Origin: Terriglobia bacterium
Lineage (GTDB): Bacteria; Acidobacteriota; Terriglobia; UBA7540
NCBI GenBank assembly: GCA_020072905.1
Contig: JAIQGB010000189.1
Location: 1-12,791, forward strand
Length of the DNA: 12,791 nucleotides
Direction: 5' to 3'
Shown here in pieces: positions 5,954-11,734 of this stretch. A program made the position numbers and the translations under genes. Below the pieces are notes generated by a model that searched no databases, had not been told where the DNA came from, and was given only the letters and a program-made list of their open reading frames with translations. How positions within the stretch are numbered: the first letter of the stretch is position 1; each line of letters opens with the position of its first letter.

Positions 5954-6970
5954 CTAGATCGTCCTTCCCACCGCCGGGGCGATCATGCGCAATTCCTTCA
6001 TCAACTGTTCGAACTGGTCGGGGTAGAGTGACTGCGCGCCGTCGCTCAGGGCCTTTCCCGGATCGTGATGGACTTCGATGAGCAGCCCGTCGGCCCCCGC
6101 CGCCACCGCCGCCCGCGCCATCGGCGACACCTTGTCGCGCCGCCCCGTGCCGTGCGAGGGATCGGCGATAATCGGCAGGTGCGAGAGTTTCTTGACGACG
6201 GGGATTGCCGAAACATCCAGCGTATTGCGCGTGTAACTTTCGAAGGTGCGTATGCCGCGCTCGCAGAGGATGACGTTGTAGTTCCCGCCCGACATGATGT
6301 ATTCGGCCGAGAGCAGCAGTTCCTCGATGGTCGCCGAAATGCCGCGCTTGAGCAGGACGGGCTTCGCGACCTTGCCGAGCTCCTTGAGCAAGTAGAAGTT
6401 CTGCATGTTGCGCGCCCCCACCTGGAGCACATCGACGTAATCGAGCATCATCGAGATTTGCGTCTGGTCCATCACCTCGGAGACGACCAGCAGCCCGTGC
6501 TGATCCGCGGCGCGGCGCATCAGTTCCAGCCCCTTCTGGCCCAGACCCTGGAAGGTATACGGCGAGGTGCGCGGCTTGAACGCTCCGCCCCGCAGGACCT
6601 TCACGCCCAGGCTTGCCACTTGCGCGGCGATGGTTTCAATCTGCTCGGCGCTTTCGATGCTGCACGGCCCGGCCATCATCACGACCTGCGGGCCGCCGAC
6701 GGACACGCCCTTGCCGATCGGGACGACGGATCCTTCCGGACGGAAGTGCCGGCTGGCCAGCTTGTAGGGCGCCGAGATGCGCAGAACCTCCGAGACGCCC
6801 TCCACGAGCTCGATATCGCGGGTATCGAACTCCACTTTGGCGCCAACGGCGCCGAGCACGGTGTAGCGCGCGCCCGTCGAGCGGTGGATATCGAATCCCA
6901 TGTCCATCAGCCGGTTGATGACGCGCTGGATCTGCTCTTCCGTCGCGCCTTCCTGCATCACCACAACCAT
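5954..6970 (-). CDS. aroF: 3-deoxy-7-phosphoheptulonate (DAHP) synthase, type I-beta
   Basis: Joins phosphoenolpyruvate and erythrose-4-phosphate in the first step of the shikimate pathway. Residues about 1-67 form the ferredoxin-like N-terminal domain found in Thermotoga-type enzymes, where it mediates inhibition by tyrosine or phenylalanine; this makes feedback control likely here. The barrel follows, with AGPCSIES (100-107), LRGGAFKPRTSPYTFQG, VLLKRGIS, ILCERGIRTFE, DPSHGTGRRD and GLLIEVHHDP, covering the substrate and metal-binding residues. Length 338 is typical. ATG 6970 is chosen because AAGGAG lies eight bases upstream; GTG 6979, which overlaps the aroQ stop, would sit on the ribosome site itself. 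The gene follows aroQ by five bases, in the same order as the fused chorismate mutase-DAHP synthase of Bacillus. Confidence 0.95.
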   Translation of the reverse strand: MVVVMQEGATEEQIQRVINRLMDMGFDIHRSTGARYTVLGAVGAKVEFDTRDIELVEGVSEVLRISAPYKLASRHFRPEGSVVPIGKGVSVGGPQVVMMAGPCSIESAEQIETIAAQVASLGVKVLRGGAFKPRTSPYTFQGLGQKGLELMRRAADQHGLLVVSEVMDQTQISMMLDYVDVLQVGARNMQNFYLLKELGKVAKPVLLKRGISATIEELLLSAEYIMSGGNYNVILCERGIRTFESYTRNTLDVSAIPVVKKLSHLPIIADPSHGTGRRDKVSPMARAAVAAGADGLLIEVHHDPGKALSDGAQSLYPDQFEQLMKELRMIAPAVGRTI

Positions 6971-6975
6971 GAGGG

Positions 6976-7269
6976 TCACTCCTTCGTGTGTAACGCGCCG
7001 CCTTCCATCGAGTGGCGCTCCAGGGCGCGGGCTTCAGCAATGATGCGCTCGAAGAGCCGGCGGATGGCCGCGTCGTCCAGCGGCCCGTGGTTCGACTTCA
7101 CCACGTTGCGGAGGATCTCCGCCTCGCGCTCCGGCTGCCAGGCCGGCTGGCTGAGCTGCTTCTTCAGGTGGCCGATTTCCACCGCGCAGCCCGAGCGCTC
7201 GTTGAGCAGCCGGACGAGCTGCTGGTCGATTTCGTCAATGCGCTTTCGCCATCCATCCAGATCGTTCAT
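6976..7269 (-). CDS. aroQ: Chorismate mutase, AroQ class
   Basis: A small all-helical enzyme of 97 residues that rearranges chorismate to prephenate, feeding TyrA (tyrosine) and phenylalanine synthesis. The first helix WRKRIDEIDQQLVRLLNERSG carries the conserved Arg of the AroQ active site, followed by the AVEIGHLK helix with the conserved Lys, then QPEREAEILRNV and a last helix FERIIAEARALE. It is a single-domain protein with no dehydratase or ACT domain fused. Its ATG overlaps the trpA stop by four bases (ATGA), and aroF starts five bases after its stop, so it is tightly coupled in the operon. Separate mutases next to a type I-beta DAHP synthase may form a complex and be regulated through it, which is known in some bacteria but only inferred here. 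Confidence 0.92.
   Translation of the reverse strand: MNDLDGWRKRIDEIDQQLVRLLNERSGCAVEIGHLKKQLSQPAWQPEREAEILRNVVKSNHGPLDDAAIRRLFERIIAEARALERHSMEGGALHTKE
6979..6984 (-). promoter_or_regulatory. Ribosome binding site that fixes the aroF start
   Basis: AAGGAG on the minus strand, inside the last codons of aroQ and eight bases before ATG 6970. It excludes the overlapping GTG 6979, which would share a base with the site, and shows that aroF is translated right after aroQ termination. Confidence 0.75.
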
Positions 7270-8087
7270 GCGGGACTGCTCCCTGTTCCTTCCTTAAGCC
7301 AGCGGACGAACTGCTCGATCGCCGCCGCCCCGCCGGAAGGATAGCGTTCTTCGATGGTATGCACCACGGCGCTGCCCACCACCGCCGCATCGGCCAGCGC
7401 CTGCACTTCGCGCACCTGCTCGGGCCGGGAGATGCCGAAACCGACGGCGAGCGGCAGAGACGTAACACGGCGCGCACGGTCTACGAGCGTGCGGGTACTC
7501 GCCGCCAGCTCAGCCCGCTCTCCCGTAACGCCGGTGCGCGAGATCAAATAGAGGAACCCGGTCGAAGATCGCGCCGCCAGTTCCAGCCGCTCGTCCGTCG
7601 ACGTCGGAGCGGCGAGGAAGATCGTGTCGAGGTGGTGAGCGCGCATCACACCCCCATAATTCCCAGCCTCCTCGGGCGTCAGGTCCACGACCAATGCGCC
7701 GTCCGCGCCGGCTTGCGCGGCCTCCCGCGCGAACTTTTCCAGGCCGAACTGCAGCACCGGGTTGAAATAGGTAAAAAGGATGAGGGGCGCCCGCAGCGTG
7801 TCTCGCCAGCGCGGTAGGTGCTCGAGGATTTTCCTGAGCGTCGCGCCCGCGCGTAGGGCCCGTTCCGAGGCGCGCTGGATGACCGGGCCGTCGGCGAGGG
7901 GATCCGAGAACGGCACGCCCAGCTCGATGAGGTCCGCGCCACCGCGCTCGATGGCGGCGAGCAGTTCGCCCGTCGCCTCGAGCGACGGATCGCCTGCCGT
8001 CAGGTAAACGACCAAACCCTTCGCCTGCCGCTCGCGCAGCTCGCGAAACCGGGCCTCAATTCGAGATGTAGCGACAGCCGTCATCAT
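7266..8087 (-). CDS. trpA: Tryptophan synthase alpha subunit
   Basis: Cleaves indole-3-glycerol phosphate to indole and glyceraldehyde-3-phosphate; the indole is channelled to TrpB. Visible landmarks: VVYLTAGDPS, LIELGVPFSDPLADGPVIQ with the catalytic Glu (about 55) and Asp (about 66), PLILFTYFNPVLQFG, VDLTPEE, FLYLISRTGVTG and VGFGIS. Full length at 273 residues, apparently intact. Starts at ATG 8087 or the adjacent ATG 8084. No Shine-Dalgarno site precedes it, because the 35 bases upstream are a 7-base repeat run; translation probably depended on coupling to trpB. The damaged trpB frame now ends 32 bases inside trpA. Its own end overlaps aroQ (ATGA). Confidence 0.95.
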   Translation of the reverse strand: MMTAVATSRIEARFRELRERQAKGLVVYLTAGDPSLEATGELLAAIERGGADLIELGVPFSDPLADGPVIQRASERALRAGATLRKILEHLPRWRDTLRAPLILFTYFNPVLQFGLEKFAREAAQAGADGALVVDLTPEEAGNYGGVMRAHHLDTIFLAAPTSTDERLELAARSSTGFLYLISRTGVTGERAELAASTRTLVDRARRVTSLPLAVGFGISRPEQVREVQALADAAVVGSAVVHTIEERYPSGGAAAIEQFVRWLKEGTGSSPA

Positions 8088-9186
8088 CGAGATTTTGGAT
8101 TTGCGATTTTGGATTTTGGATTGGCCAACTGCTTGAGTCCCTCGCCGCTTCGAGCGCTTCCGCGTCGCTCACGTGACAGTATTTGACGCGCCCCTGCCGA
8201 TAGAGCGCCGAATGCTCGGGCCCGACGGCGGGATAGTCCAGCCCCGCCGAAACCGAGTGTGTGTTGGCGATCAGTCCGTCCGGCGTTTGCAGCACATAGG
8301 TATAAGTGCCGTGCAGGACGCCGGGCTTGCCGCCGGCGAAGCGCGCGGCGTGTTCACCGAGCGTGAGCGAGCGGCCGCCCGCCTCCACGCCCACCATCTT
8401 CACCTCACGGTCGGGGATGAAATCGTAGAACAGTCCGATCGAATTGCTTCCGCCCCCCACGCACGCGACCAGCAGGTTGGGGAGCCGACGCGTCCGGGTC
8501 AGAATCTGCTCCCGCGCCTCCTGGCCGATGATCCGCTGGAATTCCCGCACCATGAGCGGATAAGGGTGCGGACCAAGCACCGAACCCAACAGATAATGGG
8601 TGTTCGTGACGTTGGTCACCCAGTCGCGCATGGCCTCGTTGATGGCGTCCTTCAGAGTCTTCGAGCCGGACGCCACGCCCACGACCTCTGCGCCGAGCAG
8701 GCGCATACGAAAGACGTTGGGCGCCTGGCGGGCCATGTCCTCTTCGCCCATGTAGACGGTGCAGTCCATGCCGAGAAACGCCGCCACCGTGGCGGTGGCC
8801 ACGCCGTGCTGCCCCGCGCCGGTCTCGGCCACCAGGCGGGTCTTGCCCAGTCGCCGGGCGAGCAACCCCTGGCCCAAACAGTTGTTGATTTTGTGCGCGC
8901 CGGTGTGCAGCAGGTCTTCACGCTTGAGATAAATCTGCGCGCCGCCCAGGTGCTCGGTCAGACGGCGGGCGTGAAAGAGCGGCGTCGGCCGCCCCGCGAA
9001 GTGTCTTAGGAGGTGGTCGAGCTCGGCCTGAAATTTCGGGTCGCGACGCGCCGCCTCGAACGCCTCGGTGAGCTGTTCGATGGGATGCATCAAGGTCTCA
9101 GGCACAAACCGCCCGCCGAACTCGCCATAACGCCCGCGGGCGTCGGGCCAGCTTTCCGTTCTCGATACCTCGCTCGCTCTGTTCAT
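8056..9186 (-). CDS. trpB: Tryptophan synthase beta subunit, C-terminally truncated (probable pseudogene or deletion)
   Basis: TrpB is the PLP enzyme that joins indole and serine to make tryptophan. From ATG 9186 the first ~345 residues are well conserved: YGEFGGRFVPETL, HTGAHKINN with the PLP-binding Lys, ETGAGQHG with the catalytic Glu, CVGGGSNSIG (phosphate loop), HSVSAGLDYPAVGPEH and HVSDAEALEA. Homology then stops. The frame continues with 26 unrelated residues, partly encoded by 7-base repeats, and ends inside trpA. The usual C-terminal part of about 50 residues, with the EGIIPALESSHA and LSGRGDKD segments, is missing in all frames between 8056 and 8160. It holds the Ser that contacts the PLP ring nitrogen, so activity is doubtful. 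A shifted frame reads EGLKQLANPKS to a TGA overlapping the trpA ATG, perhaps the old end. An assembly error is possible. The start is uncertain (no clear ribosome site). Confidence 0.88.
   Translation of the reverse strand: MNRASEVSRTESWPDARGRYGEFGGRFVPETLMHPIEQLTEAFEAARRDPKFQAELDHLLRHFAGRPTPLFHARRLTEHLGGAQIYLKREDLLHTGAHKINNCLGQGLLARRLGKTRLVAETGAGQHGVATATVAAFLGMDCTVYMGEEDMARQAPNVFRMRLLGAEVVGVASGSKTLKDAINEAMRDWVTNVTNTHYLLGSVLGPHPYPLMVREFQRIIGQEAREQILTRTRRLPNLLVACVGGGSNSIGLFYDFIPDREVKMVGVEAGGRSLTLGEHAARFAGGKPGVLHGTYTYVLQTPDGLIANTHSVSAGLDYPAVGPEHSALYRQGRVKYCHVSDAEALEAARDSSSWPIQNPKSQIQNLDDDGCRYISN
8091..8125. repeat. 7-base tandem repeat run at the trpB/trpA junction
   Basis: Five 7-base units on the plus strand: GATTTTG (three exact copies), GATTTGC and GATTGGC. 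On the minus strand this encodes the repetitive tail of the trpB frame (QNPKSQIQN, or NPKSKIANPKS in the shifted frame) and lies directly before the trpA start. A and T dominate, in contrast with the G+C-rich genes on both sides. Confidence 0.8.
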
Positions 9187-9226
9187 GTTGCTCAGGTAAG
9201 GTCCGGCTGCGCTCAGGAACCGAAGA

Positions 9227-9311
9227 ATTGAATCATTGATCCATCGGTTCATTGACTCATTGCAGGGAAGAATCAACGCCGCTCGTTGGTGCAATGATTC
9301 AATGAATCAAT
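9227..9311. repeat. 8-base repeats forming a long inverted repeat between trpF and trpB
   Basis: Plus strand 9227-9266 is built of 8-base units beginning ATTG (ATTGAATC, ATTGATCC, ATCGGTTC, ATTGACTC, ATTGCAGG). Similar units occur inverted near 9290-9311. As a result 9243-9264 and 9290-9311 are 22-base inverted repeats matching at 19 positions, separated by 25 bases. In the operon RNA this would fold into a long hairpin just after the trpF stop side and about 60 bases before the trpB ATG. It may be a mobile intergenic element or an RNA processing/stability site. Confidence 0.75.
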
Positions 9312-9315
9312 CTTC

Positions 9316-9939
9316 TCAGCCTGCTTCCTCGACCGCCGCGAAAAACGCCTGCAGCTTGGCCGCGTCCTTCACGCCCGGCGCAGACTCGACCCCGCTCGCC
9401 ACATCCACGGCATAGGGGCGAGCCTCGCGAATCGCTCGTCCCACGTTCTCGGGTGTGAGTCCTCCCGCCAGGATAATAGTACCGTAACGCCTCGCTTCTC
9501 GCGCCAGACTCCAATCAAACGTCCTTCCGGTGCCGCCCAGCATTTGGGGGTCGAGCGCATCGAGCAAAAACGCACTCGCCTTGATGCGGCTGATTTCTTC
9601 GGGGCTGAAATCATCGCCCACCGGCACCGCCAGAATAACGGGGTATCCACCCAGCGGGCCATTTATGGCCGGTAATTCCGGCCCGCGAAGCTGGACCGCG
9701 GCCACGCCAGCTTCTCGCGCCACTCCCAGGATGTGCTCACCGCTCGCTTCATTCGCGAAGACGCCCACCGGCATGACGAATGGCGGGAGTTCGCAGATGA
9801 TTTCCGCCGCCGTTGAGGGAGCAATGTAGCGCGGCGAGGACGGAAAGAAGTTGAATCCCAGCGCCGCCGCGCCGAGCTCCACAGCCAGGAGCGCATCTTC
9901 CCGCCGCGAGATGCCGCAGATTTTCACGCGTGTGGGCAT
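9316..9939 (-). CDS. trpF: Phosphoribosylanthranilate isomerase
   Basis: Converts phosphoribosylanthranilate to the ribulose form (CdRP), the substrate of TrpC. Landmarks: VKICGISRREDA with the catalytic Cys at residue 8, ALGFNFFPSSPRYI, LLDALDPQMLGGTGRTFDW with the catalytic Asp, IILAGGLTPENV and YAVDVASGVESAPGVKD, the phosphate-binding end of the barrel. Length 207 is standard. The usual VQLHG block reads VQLRG (near 82-86), an unusual substitution but not at a catalytic residue. ATG 9939 has a G-rich GCGGGGGT stretch as its probable ribosome site. It lies 74 bases after trpC and is followed by the 8-base repeat region before trpB. Confidence 0.95.
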   Translation of the reverse strand: MPTRVKICGISRREDALLAVELGAAALGFNFFPSSPRYIAPSTAAEIICELPPFVMPVGVFANEASGEHILGVAREAGVAAVQLRGPELPAINGPLGGYPVILAVPVGDDFSPEEISRIKASAFLLDALDPQMLGGTGRTFDWSLAREARRYGTIILAGGLTPENVGRAIREARPYAVDVASGVESAPGVKDAAKLQAFFAAVEEAG

Positions 9940-10013
9940 GGACCCCCGCCCGATGCAAGACGCGTTTTCGGATCAAGCAAAAGCGAGTCCAAATTGCCGC
10001 CGCTCTTCGCCGC

Positions 10014-10886
10014 CTACTTCCAGTCGCGAGTGCCGACAGCGGGCGGCGGGCCGTCACGCCGCGCGAGGTCGAATGCCAGGTGCAGCATCTCTGCCAGTTC
10101 CCGTCCCGGATCGGGTGCTTTCATGAACCGCTCCCCGATGAGCGCCGCATCGAATTCCGCCTCGCTCAGCCGCCGCAAATCGCCTGCCGATTGGATGCCG
10201 CTCTCGCTTACCGCCAGGCATCCCGGGGGTATTCTCGCCCGCAGTCGAAACGAGGTCTCGAGGTCCACGTCGAGCGTCTTCAGGTTGCGATTGTTCACGC
10301 CGAGGATGCGGGCCCCCGCCGCGATTGCCCGGTCGAGTTCCTCGGCCGTATGAACCTCGACGAGCGCGGCCACACGCAGCCGATGGCAAAGTTCGATGAG
10401 GCTGTGAAGTTCGCGGTCGTCGAGCGCGGTGACGATCAGCAGCAGCGCGTCCGCGCCGGCAGCCACGGATTCGAAGACCTGATAGGGGTCGAGAATAAAG
10501 TCCTTGCGCAGGACGGGCAACCGGACCGCCTTGCGTACTTCCGCCAAATCCTTCAGGGTCCCCTGGAAGAAATCGGGTTCCGTCAGGACCGAGAGCGCAG
10601 AGGCTTCGGCAGACTCATAGCTCCGCGCAATCTCCGTACACGAATAGTCTCGTCGGAGGATCCCTCCCGAGGGCGAGGCGCGCTTCAGTTCGGCGATGAC
10701 GCGCAGGCCGCCGCGTTCTGCGGCGTGATTTCGGGAGGAGATCGCGGGGGCGAAATCGCGGTATTCCGTGCGCGCCTCAATCGACTGCTCCAAGAGGGCG
10801 AGGGGCACACGCGCCCGCGCTTCCTCGAGGCGCTTGCGGCGCGCCGCGAGGATTTGATCCAGGATGCCAGGAACCGGCTCCACCAT
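10014..10886 (-). CDS. trpC: Indole-3-glycerol phosphate synthase
   Basis: Closes the indole ring by decarboxylating and cyclising CdRP to indole-3-glycerol phosphate, the substrate of TrpA. The (beta/alpha)8 barrel is complete: VIAELKRASPSGG (63-75), LTEPDFFQG, LPVLRKDFILDPYQVFES with the catalytic Lys near 128, VEVH (176-179), GVNNRNLKT (196-204) and SESGI (227-231). Length 290 is slightly long because of a 12-residue C-terminal tail rich in Pro. ATG 10886 is preceded by AAGG at eight bases. It is the first gene of the aromatic operon, about 60 bases after a predicted transcription start. It is monofunctional, with TrpF encoded separately next to it. Confidence 0.95.
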   Translation of the reverse strand: MVEPVPGILDQILAARRKRLEEARARVPLALLEQSIEARTEYRDFAPAISSRNHAAERGGLRVIAELKRASPSGGILRRDYSCTEIARSYESAEASALSVLTEPDFFQGTLKDLAEVRKAVRLPVLRKDFILDPYQVFESVAAGADALLLIVTALDDRELHSLIELCHRLRVAALVEVHTAEELDRAIAAGARILGVNNRNLKTLDVDLETSFRLRARIPPGCLAVSESGIQSAGDLRRLSEAEFDAALIGERFMKAPDPGRELAEMLHLAFDLARRDGPPPAVGTRDWK

Positions 10887-10953
10887 GGCGAGAGCCTTTG
10901 CGAGGCCGAGTCACCCGCCTCGAAGAGCTTCCGTTCAAAGATGATAAACCCCT

Positions 10954-10983
10954 ACTCTAAGCGCCCCGGAAAGACAAAGTCAA
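10954..10983 (-). promoter_or_regulatory. Sigma70-type promoter of the trpC-led aromatic operon
   Basis: On the minus strand TTGACT (10978-10983) and TAGAGT (10954-10959) are 18 bases apart. The predicted start, near 10947, leaves a leader of about 60 bases before the trpC ATG. That leader has no Trp-rich short ORF, no T-box-like features and only one small GAGGC/GCCTC stem, so attenuation is not apparent. Confidence 0.5.
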
Positions 10984-11045
10984 GGATGGGGGGACATCGG
11001 TCAAACACAGACTTCAGGAGTTTGGACAGAGGGTCGCGTCCGCGT

Positions 11046-11480
11046 CTAATAGGCATTGCCGCGGGTGAGCCAGTCGGTGTGCCACTCGTAGGTCTCATCC
11101 CAGGACCGAGGATTCTGCCAAACCTTCTGCAGGTTTTGCCAGTACCGAACCCGCGCACCGGGTGCGCTCTCCACGGCACTGGGGTATGCCTTCGTATCAA
11201 CACTGAAAACCGCAGGAGGCTCGGGGGGCAAACGGTCGCCAAAGACCAGCACGCTGCGCGAGAGCTTGACCGCCATGTCCCAGTAGGCCCGCCCCAAACG
11301 GTCCTCGGTTTGGCGTTGCGCGGTTGTCCAGTTGGGGCGCGCATCAAGAAACTCCGCTGGGGGGGCGAGGCGAAGACGCATCACGGGCTGGACTGACTTG
11401 TAAACAAACAAGACCGCCAAGATAATCGTCACGACAGCGCAGAAGAACCCGTAGAGCGATCCATATCCAACCTTGGCCAT
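11046..11480 (-). CDS. Single-pass membrane protein of unknown function
   Basis: A 144-residue protein with one N-terminal hydrophobic segment (about 10-30, FFCAVVTIILAVLFVYKSV) and a polar, Trp- and Tyr-rich remainder expected outside the cytoplasm (segments such as ARPNWTTAQ, RAYWDMAVKLS and VRYWQNLQKVWQNP). It could be a signal anchor. The start is ATG 11480, supported by GAGGA about seven bases upstream; the frame stays open to 11654 but those codons give a low-complexity, Arg-rich sequence. No family was recognised and there are no catalytic motifs. It precedes trpC by about 160 bases containing the operon promoter, so it is probably a separate unit. A possible gene remnant ends ten bases before it. 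Confidence 0.7.
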   Translation of the reverse strand: MAKVGYGSLYGFFCAVVTIILAVLFVYKSVQPVMRLRLAPPAEFLDARPNWTTAQRQTEDRLGRAYWDMAVKLSRSVLVFGDRLPPEPPAVFSVDTKAYPSAVESAPGARVRYWQNLQKVWQNPRSWDETYEWHTDWLTRGNAY

Positions 11481-11490
11481 GGCTGTTTCC

Positions 11491-11706
11491 TCAAACCGGC
11501 GCCAACCGGCCCTTCCATTCTGCATGATACTCGCTGTCTGCACCGAGGGCCATAGCACTTCGGTAGTAGTACGATTTGCGGGCCGGCGGGGGAACGGCCG
11601 GAACCCACCGCCACAATGTCGCTTCCGCCAGGTTTGGCAACTGCCCGCCGGCAAGAGGCGGTAACGGAATCCCCCCCGCCCAGTAGTACAATCGGCTGCG
11701 GCGCAA
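11491..11706 (-). pseudogene. Possible gene remnant upstream of the single-pass membrane protein
   Basis: An open frame whose stop lies ten bases before the ATG of the next gene, an operon-like spacing. The C-terminal part looks protein-like, with ARKSYYYRSAMALGADSEYH followed by AEWKGRLAP, reminiscent of the end of a repeat-helix protein. There is no good start: only a TTG at 11706 that touches GGAG directly, and a stop at 11755-11757 closes the frame further up, where the divergent aldo/keto-reductase gene already begins. It may be a 3' remnant of a gene whose front was lost, a small gene with a rare start, or chance. Low confidence. Confidence 0.3.
11687..11692 (+). promoter_or_regulatory. 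Possible -10 element of the aldo/keto-reductase-like gene
   Basis: TACAAT matches the -10 consensus at five of six positions and lies about 40 bases before the TTG start. The sequence 17 bases upstream (ACGGAA) is not a -35, so this is weak. Confidence 0.25.
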
Positions 11707-11734
11707 CTCCGGAGGAGAGGCGCCGGGGGAAACC

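Noticed and set aside
6971..6979. GTG 6979 as the aroF start (GTGA overlap with the aroQ stop)
   Set aside because: The AAGGAG site overlaps this codon, whereas ATG 6970 lies at ideal spacing from it.
6065..7297. A 410-codon plus-strand open frame opposite aroF and aroQ
   Set aside because: Antisense to two clearly recognised enzymes; the translation is His/Arg-rich with no family resemblance.
9227..9311. CRISPR array
   Set aside because: Units are 8 bases, contiguous and without spacers, and no cas gene is in the window; this is a tandem/inverted repeat region.
10887..10953. Trp leader peptide, T-box or other attenuator before trpC
   Set aside because: The short leader has no tandem Trp codons, no T-box-like sequence and no antiterminator/terminator pair.
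9930..11396. A 488-codon plus-strand open frame across trpC and the next gene
   Set aside because: It lies opposite trpC, whose protein has every IGPS motif, and opposite the small membrane-protein gene. Its translation is Arg/Gln-rich and has no recognisable domain. It is an antisense shadow of G+C-rich codons.
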